Positions 11,500-22,750 are shown, numbered from the stretch's first letter. The stretch is DNA of 64,000 nt from Acanthosepion esculentum (GCA_964036315.1 OZ038509.1:33210459-33274458); one strand, 5' to 3'. The notes: generated by a model from the letters alone, not told the origin. Translations and numbers: made by a program.

Positions 11500-11855
11500 T
11501 CAACGACTTTACTTTTTCTCTAACGATGAATTGAAATTTGAAGCCGGTAATAATGAGTTGTACTATTCGGACTGTTGTCACCATCTTCGTTGTCATATTC
11601 ACGACGCTCCGGCCGTCTTCAGTTGATTGGAATTTCGAACCGAACCCTTTATTTCGTCTACCGGGGTAGATTGTTCTAGTTCCACGTGCCATGCCTCTTC
11701 GGGATATCTCAGTTTCAGTTAATTCCCTTTAGTAACTCAACTCTCCAAGTTTTTGTTCACCTCTGCTGTGGTCAGGGATTGAACACACAACTCTTTGTGT
11801 CAAGTCACTGGATAGCCTCAACGAACGTTTTTATCCACTGGGCCACTCTTTTTTC
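11500..11855 (-). mobile_element. SINE-like repeat (hammerhead family), copy 2
   Basis: On the minus strand: a tRNA-like head (GTGGCCCAGTGGATAAAAAC, B-box-like TGTTCAATCCC) at 11765-11855, then a body with the same short frame as copy 1 (MARGTRTIYPG). The hammerhead first half CTGAAGA plus GGCC survives near 11610-11618, but the second half is deleted. Confidence 0.75.
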
Positions 11856-12188
11856 TGTTTGTAGCGTAATGCCTACTGCTACTTTATTGTTCACTAAATA
11901 AATAGAATTAAATTTTAAAAAAATGTAAGCAACATTTTTTCAAGGTAGTAACGAGTGTCATCAAAGAGATTGGAGTAGTTTTTGCAACCAAAACTTCACT
12001 CTTTTTTAGTTTTTTCTATTCTGTTTTTTTTTTTAATAAAAAGTATATTAGAAACTTGATTATTATTGATTGATAAAAAAATCGGTTAATATTTTTCGTG
12101 ATTTCAGAAAAGTTTAATATTTCATGTTAGAAATATTGTTAGTTATGGAGGGTTCGACCCTTACCCCAACCTAATTCCTTAAGGAAGA

Positions 12189-12235
12189 TTAGCGACATCA
12201 GTTTGGAATTCCTGCGTCGACGACGTGTTGCACGC
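12189..12235 (+). repeat. AGCGACATCAG motif, copy 4
   Basis: TTAGCGACATCAGTTTGGAA, TTCCTGCG, then ACGTGTTGCACG. Preceded by a C-rich stretch at 12157-12180. Confidence 0.8.
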
Positions 12236-12980
12236 ACGTTCACCCAGTTACAGATCCAAAGTAAAGGAAAAGAAATGGACCTGCAATCGAGTGAAGAGAG
12301 AAACAGATCTTCAATACTGTTCTGACAGTGACTCACAGCTTGCCCCCTAGCTGCTTCCAATAATTTCCCAAACCTCAAAGCCCCTGCACTCTTGTTGAAG
12401 ATTTAATCATCTGTTACTTCTGCTTAGGTAAGAATTCCTTTCCGTCTGCGGCAAATATTTGCTTGTTGACAACTGATTATTGCCAATACACTTATTAAAC
12501 GATCACGAGGGAAAAGGAATTTCTTTGATTTGATTTTAACAACCAACAAACATTAGCTCATTCGTTTCAGTAATTAAATTCCAGTTGTACTTACTGTTTT
12601 TTTTTTTTTTCATAATCGTTCTACAGTTTGTCTTCCATCATCTTTTGTATCATTTTCCTTTCTTGTTAAGATTTTTCTTTTCTTTTTTTCAAATGTTCTT
12701 CTGTTACTTATATTTATTTTAATTTTTTTGTTTTCTTTCCTCTTTTGCACTTAACAATCCGTTTACTTCAGGTTGTTATCTTTTAAATATTGAAACGTTC
12801 TCTTCGTTTTTCATTCTTTTCTTTATATTTCTTCCTCAATTTTCCTTTTTGTTCATTTTCCTCTGCTACTTGTTTAAGCATTTTCTCACTTTCTCTCTTA
12901 ATTTACCCGGTTTCGTTTTATTCTCTTTTCCCCTCTCACTTTTTTCCCCACTTTTACTTCTTCACATTAGGATATTTTTC
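12236..12980. other. Unassigned, T-rich stretch
   Basis: T- and C-rich low complexity. Overlapping frames at 12790-13118 are phenylalanine-rich artefacts of this composition, except where they cross the PLE relic beginning near 12985. Confidence 0.4.
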
Positions 12981-12984
12981 TCGT

Positions 12985-13112
12985 CTTCTCTGTGGTTATT
13001 TGGGCAGCAAACCTTCTCTAATACATGTTTCATTAAACATGACAGACAAAGTACTGCTGTTACGTTCTTTTGTTACGTTTTTATTGTGTGCAAACATGCT
13101 ATAACTTTTTGG
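12985..13112 (-). pseudogene. PLE N-terminal leader fragment
   Basis: The minus strand encodes the block STLSVMFNETC then REGLLPK, shared with 21955-22143 (minus) and 50033-50215 (plus). In those copies the block lies just after the conserved GATAATGGC hairpin, so this is a truncated PLE terminal repeat. It sits head-to-head with a C-terminal PLE relic. Confidence 0.65.
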
Positions 13113-13117
13113 ATTTA

Positions 13118-13448
13118 ATGTGTCCAAATATCTTATAGGGAACTGTATTCCTGACCAAAACAAATTAATGAGTAATTACATCAGCCATACTACCACTCAC
13201 GAGCTGACCTTACACCTCTCAGACCAACGCTCCGTAAGAACCTGCTTAAACCAACCTGAAAATTTATCAACTTCGTTATGCAGCATGCTCGTTGAAAACA
13301 AATATAATACAAACCTCTAACAGTAAAAAAAAAAAAAAAAAAAACCTCTAAAATAACAGAAGGTCTCATCCTAAAATCAAAACCAAACCTCAACATCAAC
13401 TACAAACACGGCCACAATCACAATGTTCTAGCCGTATTCGAGAATTAG
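13118..13448 (+). pseudogene. PLE C-terminal (GIY-YIG) relic
   Basis: The frame includes NYISHTTTHELTLHLSDQ, a degenerate form of the YIGHTTNRLTRRLTLHLSDN block seen intact at 22.4 kb. After an A-run of about 20 at 13326-13345 it resumes and ends with NINYKHGHNHNVLAVFEN and a stop. Frame changes and stops make it non-functional. Confidence 0.7.
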
Positions 13449-13499
13449 AAATAGGGTAATTTACTAAGCCTATACCGAGATCGTAATAGATCTCATCAT

Positions 13500-13690
13500 T
13501 TGTCGACTGCTGTCTGGATCAACGACCCTTTGGCTGTATAGTATGTGCTACATACAGTTTTGAATTCAGAGTTGCTTTCTCCTAGACTGGTTGTCAATCA
13601 AGGCTAAAGAACCTAGTCTGAGGAGGAGTCATACCTTTGCCAATTTTGCATCAGTCAGAGACTCTACCTCTAAGCTATCTGATTACATAT
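13500..13690 (-). mobile_element. tRNA-derived SINE (family S2), 3' fragment
   Basis: Matches the body of 54806-55182 (TTTTGAATTCAGAGTTG, CTCCTAGAC, AAGGCTA..GAACC). The tRNA-like head is absent. Confidence 0.6.
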
Positions 13691-13700
13691 ATCGGATGCG

Positions 13701-13717
13701 TATATATATATATATAT

Positions 13718-13767
<50 letters not shown>

Positions 13768-13796
13768 CGTGCGTGTATGCGTGTGTGCATGTGCGT
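13701..13796. repeat. (TA)n(TG)n microsatellite
   Basis: Two TA blocks split by TTGTC, then a TG/CG-alternating tail. Confidence 0.95.
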
Positions 13797-14239
13797 CTTA
13801 TACAATGGAAGAATCTTTATTAGTTATATGGAAGATTTATTTCCTTCGATATATCTGCACAGAAACGTGTTAAATTTGTGTATGCGTTTATTATTTTATG
13901 CTATATTCTTGTAATAAAAATAAAAATATAACGTTGTCTGATCGAAGATCTGATAAATTTGGAAAGCCCAATGTCATTTTAAATATTTCCTGAAGGCAAA
14001 AGGTGACCAAAATCCTTTCTGAAATTAGATTGAATATATTCTAAATATGCAATATACTTCCTGTTGATCTAATGGAATTATCTAAAATACTTCCTGATGA
14101 TTCACATGTGATTTAATTAAATTCTCAAATATTTGATAAAAACTTTTCTCTTTCTCATTCAAAGATATAAAGAAATATATTCTGTCAAATTTGATTTGTT
14201 TGTAGCTTCGATCATTCTTCTTAAAGATGTGGCGATCAT

Positions 14240-14710
14240 AGCTGACTTTTATTATTTATACCTTTTAGCAATGATTGTCTTTTGACTACACCTCTTACCC
14301 CTGTTCTATCATCAATTTATACAGCCTTGTTAAACATGTTATTAGCTATTTTTTCTGCTCCTCTTCCCTTCAATATGTCGTGTGCGTATTAAATTCTCCA
14401 AAGCCTCCTTATTTCATTATGTGTTCCAGAATGTTCAGCTGTCTCTTTCTGACTGTTAAGTGCAACTGTCCTTTTCGTTTACATTATCCTTAAAAGCTAT
14501 TCGAGCTTACTTGCTCCGATCATACTTCTATACGACTACACCCTCTGCTGCCTCAAATGTTCTCTTCACGTCTGTGAGGAAATTATTCAATATTCATTGC
14601 CATATAGGAGGACATATATTACACAGTAGTTCAGCAATTTTTCCTTTGTTTCTAACAAACATTTTTTCACATTTGCTTAGCTTTTGAAGGCATCTTTCCC
14701 TGTTCCATCC
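14240..14710 (-). pseudogene. RTE-like LINE 3' coding relic
   Basis: The minus strand, in several frames, shows the reverse-transcriptase C-terminal succession seen in better copies at 31.4 and 19.7 kb: AKDAFKKLSK, an LLCNICPPIW block in place of the usual LLYGSECW, and EALENLIRTRHIEGKR. Numerous stops and frameshifts. Assignment rests on the order of degenerate blocks. Confidence 0.55.
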
Positions 14711-14864
14711 ACCTTCAGATTTCTGCCATACTTATGCCGTATGTTGGAACACTTCCCAGGCTGTTAACTTTCTGTATTTACTTGATTTGTACTTGATTAA
14801 TTCTACGTGGCTTTATTTATTTTATTTTTTTTGAGTCTGTGTCTTTAAAATGTTTCTTTTTGGT

Positions 14865-15055
14865 TACATATTGTATATTGTTTTTGACAACTTCAAGTCA
14901 AGGTTCAATCGTTATCTTTTGCTACTTATCCTCATAATCCTCACCCCCGCTTTCATTCTTATCACATATCTCATTCATTATTACAATTTTATCTATAACT
15001 CTATCTTGACTATCAAAATTATTTTTAATTCTAATTTACTAATCTTTTGAAAGGT
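14865..15055 (+). pseudogene. Possible LINE C-terminal tail
   Basis: FDNFKSRFNRYLL resembles the FK(S/C)xxNRxL terminus found in the LINE tail at 30.9 kb (FKCNINRHL). Nothing upstream supports it. Confidence 0.3.
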
Positions 15056-15610
15056 CAACGAATATTCTCTGGAGTGTCCTGGAAGATATAGAAGTTGGTC
15101 GAGGCTGCTAGTTCACCTCGAACCCTGGAATCCTGTGCTCAGTTCCCATACTAGTTGGTCCCACAGTAATAAAAGGACACTCAACAAAAACTTACATGTC
15201 CGACTCAGCGAAAAGGCGCTGAGCAGAACAGTAAAAAAGCTAAGCATGATAAAGTTCTTCATTTGAAGAATTTGACCGCATGTAACAGCCTGTTGCAGTC
15301 GAACGGAGAGTTTCCCCGTTTACATATAGAAACAAGCGATTGCTAGTCTAAATATTTGATTTATGACGAAAGAAAAACAATATGCATTCGTTTTAGATAA
15401 TCTTGCTTTATAAACGTTTATGAAAGAAGCAAGCAGTGTTTCTTGAGGGAGAATTAATCTTTAGAAAACTATAGAAGTGTTATTAGAAAATGTGTTGCGC
15501 AAAGAAACAGAATGTTGGTTAAACTTCTTAATTTTTCTGACAAATCCTTCGTTGACTTTCACTAGAAGTGATGGGGGCCATGTGAAATATAACCTCCTCC
15601 ACTTGGCGCA

Positions 15611-15657
15611 TTAGCGACATCTGTTCGAAATTCCTGCACAGTGAGAGGCGTGTTGCA
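15611..15657 (+). repeat. AGCGACATCAG motif, copy 5
   Basis: TTAGCGACATCTGTTCGAAA, TTCCTGCACA, then GCGTGTTGCAATT. Preceded by ACCTCCTCCACTTGG. First of six copies spaced about 380, 420, 465, 470 and 940 bp. Confidence 0.85.
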
Positions 15658-15988
15658 ATTGTTTAATTCACTGTGGAAGGAAATTAACTCAATGAAAATA
15701 TCTTCATGTGAAATTGTGTCAGCAGCATCTCTTTAAAAGTTCTTGAGAATGGAAAAAATAATAAAAAAAAAGTACTTTATCTTCTAACCTTTCAGATTTG
15801 ACTTTTTTAAATTCAAGTTGAGTCTGTTAAAAATTAAAGATAAAGAATGAGTAATTCTATTAAAAGTAAAGAAAAAGAATCAGTAATTCTACTTTCACTT
15901 TCAAATTCAAAGTTACACCTTTAAGACAAAAGTGTCATTAAATGATTCTCCTCAGACAAGCTGAAAAAAGTAGCATATTTTTTTCTCC

Positions 15989-16036
15989 CCAGCGACAACA
16001 GTTCAACATTCCATTACATTGACTGACGTGTTGAAT
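15989..16036 (+). repeat. AGCGACAACAG motif, copy 6
   Basis: CCAGCGACAACAGTTCAACA, TTCC, then CTGACGTGTTGAATG. Directly preceded by TTTTTTTCTCC, and CTACTTTCACTTTC lies about 105 bp upstream. Confidence 0.8.
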
Positions 16037-16406
16037 GTAACAAATAAGCGTTAAGAGAGATATATATATATATGTACGTTCGCAGAAATTAATTTACAAA
16101 GAATCTTTTTTCAAATGAATGATCGGCTTTTATTTTAGCAATATATTCTTTGATTTTATTATTAATGAGATAAACGGAACTTAAAATATAAAACATCATA
16201 ATTGACTGATGCATTTGGCGCAAGACAAAATTCTTCCTCCTCTTTCAAAATGTTTAACAATCTTTAATTATCTAGAGAAGATATGAAAATACGCAAAATA
16301 TTAATTTGAATGAAAATTTACTGAACAGTAAAGATGCTTGAAATACTATGAAAATGAATAACTGTCATTACTGAAAAAAGTGTCATTCTCGCATCCTCAA
16401 TTCGTT

Positions 16407-16440
16407 TTAGCGACAACGATTCCATATTTTTTCATGTTGC
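16407..16440 (+). repeat. AGCGACAAC motif, copy 7
   Basis: TTAGCGACAACGATTCCATA, ending CATGTTGC. Shortened between blocks. Confidence 0.6.
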
Positions 16441-16870
16441 TTATATATCTTTTTTCTACAAGTTATAAAATAATTAGACATTCAGTACACGTGAACTGGG
16501 AATTGTCTAGAAAAGCCATTTTATCATAACTCTGAGATATCAAAGGTCTATCAGAAAAAATATTTTATTGTAAAACTTTATATAGCAAGGATTTTGATAC
16601 AATTGAACATTAGAATATAAACAGTGTTAAAAATATAACAACTTATTGAATGCACCAACTCTATTTACCATTGTTTGTCTCTCATGTCATATGCACATAT
16701 ATAGGATTACTTTTAACATAGCAACAGGCTGGGTCTTTCTACTTTCACTTTCACTTTTTGGATAATATGCACTATCAGCCTGTGACTTATATACACCCAC
16801 GCACTGGGGAAATTGGCTCAATGAATAGAGACGGCTTCACTTTATCTTCATTTTGTCCACGAAGGACGTT

Positions 16871-16905
16871 TTAGCGACAACAGTTTAACATTCCTACACA
16901 TCCAC
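16871..16905 (+). repeat. AGCGACAACAG motif, copy 8
   Basis: TTAGCGACAACAGTTTAACA then TTCCTACACA. CTACTTTCACTTTCAC lies about 130 bp upstream. Confidence 0.75.
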
Positions 16906-17339
16906 TTTTACCTATCTAAAGGTTTTATTATTATTTTCTTACAAGAAGATTTGACTAATAAAAATTCTTGACACTACATGTATATTTTCGAAACAATATT
17001 TAAAATAAACATTTCCATTACGAGAAGTTGTGAGTACCTGTTAGTGTTTTGGGAAGGGACAATTCTAAGTACTGCACGAAAATAAAGCACAGGGAGCGTC
17101 ATTTATATGTTTAAATTTTCTGTGTTAGTATATGGTCGAATATTGACCAAGAAATAAATTATTAGTCTGTAAATAAATTTAGTGAAAACGAAAAAGAAGA
17201 ATAGCATTTCTAATTTTGATTTTCTTTTTTCACTTTAAATTTAGTAAATATATTTCTTTCTATTAACGATGTTCAAAAAAATGGTGCATAGAAATGACCA
17301 TTCTGTGATTCAACCTTCCCGCCTTTACACATTGGCATC

Positions 17340-17375
17340 TTAGCGACAGCAGTTTGGCATACCTACACTTACCAA
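17340..17375 (+). repeat. AGCGACAGCAG motif, copy 9
   Basis: TTAGCGACAGCAGTTTGGCA then TACCTACAC. Preceded by CAACCTTCCCGCC. Confidence 0.75.
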
Positions 17376-17792
17376 TTATTTACTATTTTTTACAGTCGGA
17401 CTCAAAGAATAAAATACTTACGGCAGAGTCGTTTGTTTTAAAAAGTTTTTCAGCGTAGCGTGGAGTGAGAGTGAATGTGAAATTATTTCTGAAGAACTTA
17501 TTCAAATAATTTCATATGAATTTATAAAAATGGCTCAATAACCGAAAGAATGGAAACTTATTTTACACTGCAAATATTTATCTCCCAATATTATCTCTTT
17601 ACATGTAAATTCACTTAAACCAACATTTCTCTATTAATCAACATTATACAGTGAAATTTCCATATGAAAATTCCGACTACAAACGTGTTGCTCCAACACT
17701 GCACAGGTGGTATTGTATTACAATATTTTGTTCGGCTTTTTTCAAACTTTTTATTTAGTCGAAAATAGGCATAGTTTTATTTTACTTCTAGT

Positions 17793-17815
17793 ACATATAT
17801 ATATATATATATATG

Positions 17816-17873
<58 letters not shown>

Positions 17874-17912
17874 GGGGGGGGGTGCGTATGTGTGTGTGTG
17901 TGTGTGTGTGTA
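17793..17912. repeat. (TA)n, G-run and (TG)n microsatellite
   Basis: TA tract broken once by GTATG, then a run of nine G, then TG repeats. Confidence 0.95.
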
Positions 17913-18282
17913 TTGCAAATAAGAGGTGATAAAAAGAGGAAGGCAATAGCGGGTAAAATGAAGAGAACATGATAGAAAAGTGGAAGAGGGTGTATATGAA
18001 AACTAGAAAGAGAAAAGAAAAAGAGAAAAATGACGAATTCAAATGAATGTCCGCATTTAAATCAATGCCTGTCATGCATCAAAATTTAAATGATGGAAAC
18101 GAAAACCTGAAGCATTTTATATTTTTGAGCCGTTGTTCAAACGGAGTTGGGGACGTACGGATAATGAATATCTCCAAGCAAAATATAGCAAACACAAATG
18201 AATTCTTTCTTTTTTTTCTTGAATAACGTTGAAGAACGTTGAAGGTTCGATAATACCAAGACTACTAGACATTTTTGTTGTT

Positions 18283-18315
18283 CCAGCGACATCAGTTTAA
18301 AATACCATCCGTTTT
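18283..18315 (+). repeat. AGCGACATCAG motif, copy 10
   Basis: CCAGCGACATCAGTTTAAAA then TACCATCC, preceded by TTTTTGTTGTT. Confidence 0.65.
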
Positions 18316-18519
18316 TGAAAAATTCGTTATTATAATAAAATAAATAAAAATAATATTCTAGGAATCGAAATCATTGGCTTGAAGCGGAAAAGGCTCAATA
18401 AATGAATTTCAAAAAATGAATAGGATGTAATCTCTCGTTATTTTAAAAATGACGACTAAAATACTATACGCCGAATTATTCTAACTCATGTCCTCCTTTT
18501 ATAAAGTTTCGATCGTTGT

Positions 18520-18770
18520 TTTTCTTCAGGTGTCTGTCGTAGCTGGAAACGTTCGCGCAATTTTTAATCGTACCCTTTATTTAATCTAAAGGAGTAGATT
18601 GTTCTCATTCCATTTCCCATGCTAGGTGGAGGTAACTCGTATCAGTTCATTCGCCCTTGTGTTTCTTGTATCTTTCAACGAACAACAGTAAACGACTCTG
18701 CACTTAGCACCGGGGGATGAGCTTACGACAATCAGGTAACTAACTATATTCGTTTAACCTACACAATTTA
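18520..18770 (-). mobile_element. SINE-like repeat (hammerhead family), diverged copy
   Basis: Order and spacing match 49520-49720: CTTCAGGTG, then TACCCTTTATTTAATCTAAA, then GTAGATTGTTCTCATTCCA. The ribozyme core has decayed beyond recognition. Confidence 0.55.
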
Positions 18771-19600
18771 TGAGCAACGAACAGGTGATATCACATGTGA
18801 GAATAAAAATAACTGTTACGAATTATTCTCTAGCATAGACAACGGTATTCGAACGATCTATTTCAGTGGATGGAATCATGTTACATAAATATAAAAAAAA
18901 AATAGTCGAAGGACCTTTCAAAATGATAATATATTATTACACGTACTTGGATCACAAACACATTGGTAAGAAAAAGGAGACACAAGGAAATAAACATATC
19001 AATGAGAAATTGCTGTATGTAGATTGATATTTATATTGCAAATCTTGCAAGCCATTCATCGTAACGTTTTGTCAACAAATATCAATTTTTCGAGGCCAGT
19101 AGTTTATTTATTATTTTAAAAGACATTAGTATTTATATGAAAAGTAAATATGCAGGAAGATTATAATTCCATAAACTTCATCGAATTAAAAACAATTTTA
19201 AAATGATTTCTAGGAATCAAATAAAATAAAGACTTATGTATAAAAAAATTAAACCTTTTACATCGATACAAGGTTCGAACTCAGGCAAAAATGATGTCCA
19301 TTTTTTAAATTCAACGTGGCTTATAGGATGAGTCCATTAAAACAGGGTGCGTCGTCTTTATTCTATTTGGCAGTTCAATAAAATCATTTGTAATAAATTT
19401 ACAAAACCAGCGTTTTGTTTTAACGAGATATTTCTATAATTGAGATTTAAAATTGTGCGCTGGACAAGTGTGCTTGAATACGTGTACATATAATTGTGTG
19501 CATGGGCTAGCTATATATCTCTCTTATTTTTTTATTTATTTAAAATTCTTTTAGTCCCACTGAAGAAATAATTTTTAAACAATTTACATAGATGGGAAGT
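18771..19600. other. Unassigned AT-rich stretch
   Basis: Nothing supported. A lone B-box-like GGTTCGAACTC at about 19271 lacks an A box. Confidence 0.35.
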
Positions 19601-19604
19601 GTGC

Positions 19605-20125
19605 TAACAAACGGCGGAAAATGCGAAACAGAAATCGGAAAACACATTGAAATTGTAAAGGATTTTCCAGAAAGTAAGCAATATATTGATAGACAGGGAA
19701 ATATCATTAGAAACAAAGAGTGTTGAACTGCTATGTATTATCGGTCCTCCTTGATGGCAGTGAATGCTGGACAGTTCCCTCACAAATCAAGAGGAGACAT
19801 GTGGACAGATGGGGCTCTACAGAAGAATATTGAAAATAGCATGGACAGAGCATGTAAGTAACAGGGAAGTTTTGAGGAAAATGCAAACAAAATGGACGCC
19901 GATACTTAGAATCAGAAAGCCATTGTTGAAAGTTCTAAGGTACCTAATAAAGAAAGAAGGTTTAGAAAATGTGACACTCACAGGACAAATTGAAGGTAAG
20001 AAGGACAGAGGAAAACAGCGAGTAACTTACTCAACAAGCTTGTAAATGGCAGAACAGTGGCAGTAAAGTCAAACATTGCTAAGAGTTACAAGGGATTCTG
20101 AAGGGATACGGTAAATAGACGAAGA
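19605..20125 (+). pseudogene. RTE-like LINE 3' coding relic
   Basis: The frame at 19764-20045 contains GLYRRILKIAWTEHVSNREV, LRIRKPLLKVL, KEGLENVTLTGQIEGKKDR and GKQRVTY, the conserved region after the reverse transcriptase in these elements. Flanking frames carry the preceding and following blocks, ending near AKSYKGF. Same family as 31435-32240 and 14240-14710. Frame breaks on both sides make it inactive. Confidence 0.8.
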
Positions 20126-20429
20126 TGAAGAAATATTTATTAAATGAAGACACGTGTCTGAAATAGGGTAACTTATAAATGAACTACATCAAAGAGAGGG
20201 AAAAGTAATTTCATCTTCACAGTTCCGTCTCCCATTCAACAAAGCTTACAAGCTGAATTAAATACGAAGTTATTTTTAGATTTTTACTCTTAAAATGTAT
20301 ATTTCTTGACATTTTCTTTTATGAAACATATATTCGCTTTTTTGTGACCGATATTTCTTCATTATTAATTAATGTACTTTAATCTATTTGCTATTATTCC
20401 TTAAATCATTTACTTTAAAAATATGTGCA

Positions 20430-20892
20430 GCAATTAACGACATCATCAAAAGAGGTTTGGATGCAGCTGGGTTCCCTTCCCAAATCGAACCCGTAGGCCT
20501 CGACCGTGGTGATGGAAAGCGGCCGGATGGCATTACCATCTTCCCTTTTAAAATGGGTAAGTCGTTGATTTGGGATGCGACCTGTGCGGATACATTTTCG
20601 GCCGGTAATTTGATCAGGTCCGAGGTTGAGCCGGGGTTCGTCGCCCGAGACGCAGAGATAAAAAAAATAGCTAAATATTCTTCTCTTGTTGATAGATTTT
20701 TTTTTTACTCCTGTGGCAATGGAGACTTCAGGGGTTATTGGCCCTCGTTCGATGGCGTTCCTTCGGAGGATTGGCGCGATTGCGTCTCGATTAAGGAACG
20801 AGCCTCGCGAAACGGAGTGGCTCTTGCAGCGTGTCTCACTGGCGACGGTTCGAGGTAATGCTTTCTCCATCATAGCGGCTGGCAGAGGATAG
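20430..20892 (+). pseudogene. LINE-type C-terminal domain with one frameshift
   Basis: The first frame reads INDIIKRGLDAAGFPSQIEP, DGKRPDG, GKSLIWDATCADTF and KIAKYSSLVDRFF. After the T-run at 20698-20706 the reading moves to the frame that ends with PVAMETSGVIGP and a run to the TAG at 20890. This GKRPDG..WDxTCxDT..VAxETxG pattern is the C-terminal module I recognise from non-LTR retroelements of invertebrates. The conserved D...WD spacing hints at a nuclease-like fold, which I infer only. A single slippage in the homopolymer is the visible lesion, so the copy is fairly young. Confidence 0.75.
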
Positions 20893-21040
20893 AATAAATT
20901 GTTTATAGTTACGTTGTTCTGGAATTGTCATCATTGGTCGACTGAACTTGCTTTGTTTCAATGACTTTTGTTTTGTTATTATTAGTTACTTTGTTCAATA
21001 AATAAATTTTGCTACATATTTATAAAGTATTTTTCTTACT
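20893..21040 (+). other. LINE 3' untranslated tail with AATAAA
   Basis: AT-rich trailer after the module, with AATAAATAAATTT at about 20998. Confidence 0.5.
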
Positions 21041-21865
21041 TTAATTTTGTTTTGTAGAGTCTTCCCCGGAAGAGTGATGAAGGCTAAAAATGATTATTTT
21101 ATTATAGTTCCGGTACTGAATGCAAACGATGACAACTTTCCGATGCTTTGCAAACTTGTGTTTTTTCCTGAAACGTTGTCCACTTTACACAAGGCTCTGT
21201 GACCCAATTTATTTGACAGTTAGGCGTATAAATACTCAAGTGAGGGCTTTGCCAAAGCAACACCTCCTACACTGTTCTGTCTTTACATTCATCGCTCTTA
21301 TTATATAACCCATCAAATTTTTATGCCACACTTTTCCTTCGCGCCATTTATTATTCCTATCGTTCATCAATTACATGTTTTTGTATTACATGTTAGGGAT
21401 TCGGGATCGATGTGTAAAAATAGATCGGCAAACGCTTTCAGCAATAGTCGAGCTCTACACGACAAACATTATTGATTTAGGCTGTTGTTCTCATATCGCC
21501 GCAGTTGTCCAGAAAAATCTCTTAATAATTGAAAAGAACAATCTCCATTGAGCATCAAGTCTGCCATACAAATCCAATAACAATGTATTAGCAAAGCCAG
21601 CATCAGCTATGAAAAATAAAATGGAATCCATAAAGAAGAAATTAATTTCGAAAACTAGTTTGTATTAAAAATACAAAAATGTTAATTACGTTTGTTTGTC
21701 ATCGTTGGAGCATTATAAATGTAAAGAACATAGAACTATTAATTAAATTATACACGAATATATTTTTAGGAATGGATTTTTAATTTATTAATCCGACATT
21801 TATTTTATTGCTTAAAAGACATTGTTTTATGTATTAAACAATATATTTATTTATTTCTATATATC

Positions 21866-21868
<3 letters not shown>
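21041..21868. other. Unassigned stretch
   Basis: Contains CCTGAAACGTTGTCC near 21170, resembling the end of a hammerhead core, but no convincing helix II. Otherwise nothing recognised. Confidence 0.3.

Positions 21869-21951
<83 letters not shown>
21869..21951. repeat. (TA)n microsatellite at PLE terminus
   Basis: About 83 bp of TA, beginning where the minus-strand PLE leader block LLPKYT ends. Confidence 0.97.
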
Positions 21952-21954
<3 letters not shown>

Positions 21955-22143
21955 GTACTTAGGCAGCAATCCTTCTTTCAAGCACATTTCATTAAAAACG
22001 ACTGACAAGGTGCTTTTATTTAGTTTTTTATATAATTTCTCGTGCGATCTAATAAAGTTTTTCTTTTCAGAGGATAAATTATATAAAAATTGTCCGAATG
22101 TTCTTTTCCGAGCGCTTTCGGCTATACTTTTAGCCATTATCAA
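21955..22143 (-). pseudogene. PLE terminal repeat with N-terminal leader
   Basis: The minus-strand frame starts at the GATAATGGCT hairpin and reads AKSIAESARKRTFGQ, KLYKKLNKSTLSVVFNE then EGLLPKYT, running straight into the (TA)n tract. It follows the C-terminal frame of a PLE, as expected if a terminal repeat (pLTR) carries the start of the next unit. Related copies: 12985, 49404, 50033 and 60567. Confidence 0.7.
22114..22143 (-). ncRNA. Hammerhead-like hairpin in PLE terminal repeat (degenerate)
   Basis: Minus strand TTGATAATGGCTAAAAGTAT then AGCCGAAAGC. The arrangement (YUGAUAA, helix, GAAA) parallels a hammerhead core, but the position equivalent to catalytic G8 is A. It recurs at 49351, 50023 and 60521, so the pattern is conserved even though activity is doubtful. 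Confidence 0.35.
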
Positions 22144-22214
22144 GGATTGTATTTCAACTGTTAGAATTAGAAATAGTTTGTGTGTGTTTTATAAAGTGAT
22201 TCATTTTTTTTGTT

Positions 22215-22682
22215 TCAAAACACGGTCAAGATATTATGTCCATGTTCAAAGTTAATATTATTAAGGGTTGGTTTGTTTAATTTTATAAGTAAGGCTTCCA
22301 TTATTTTTAGCCTTTTTTTGCAAGTGGATGATGCTATTATATTAGTGTTGTCGACAAGTATATTCCGAATAGTGTCCGGTAGGTCTCCATGAATATTTAA
22401 ATGAAATCTAATTGAGCTATTGTCAGAAAGGTGTAGGGTTAATCTGCGTGTTAAACGATTTGTAGTGTGGCCTATATAATTATTTACGAAAGTTGATTCT
22501 TGAGGAATACAATTCCTTAATGGACATTTGAATTCGTAAATAATATTTGCTCTATTTAATTTTGTTGTAGGAGGTGAATTATTATTTTTAACTATAAGGT
22601 TACAAGTTTTAAATTTTTTATAATAAATAATTAATCTAATTTTTTTGCTATTATCAACTGGTGCTATGTATTTTTTATAATG
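22215..22682 (-). pseudogene. PLE C-terminal frame with GIY-YIG endonuclease (uninterrupted, 155 codons)
   Basis: An open minus-strand frame without an early start codon. It begins HYKKYIAPVDNSKKIRLI, continues through ANIIYEFKCPLRNC, then NNYIGHTTNRLTRRLTLHLS, GDLPDTIRNIL, KRLKIMEALLIKLNKPTLN, and ends NINFEHGHNILTVF plus TGA. The YEFxCP...YIGHTTxxLxRRLTxHL arrangement is the PLE endonuclease domain that nicks the target. The reverse transcriptase is missing upstream, where a (TA)n tract and a SINE lie. No internal stop, so this is a young truncated copy, followed by its terminal repeat at 21955-22143. Confidence 0.85.
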
Positions 22683-22704
22683 TTATTCATTCATGTTTTT
22701 AATG

Positions 22705-22706
<2 letters not shown>

Positions 22707-22748
<42 letters not shown>
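22707..22748. repeat. (TA)n microsatellite
   Basis: About 42 bp TA, between the PLE and a SINE. Confidence 0.97.

Positions 22749-22750
<2 letters not shown>

Noticed and set aside
21070..21185. Hammerhead candidate (GTGATGA ... CTGAAACGTTG)
   Set aside because: C3 is lost and the would-be helix II is long and poorly paired.
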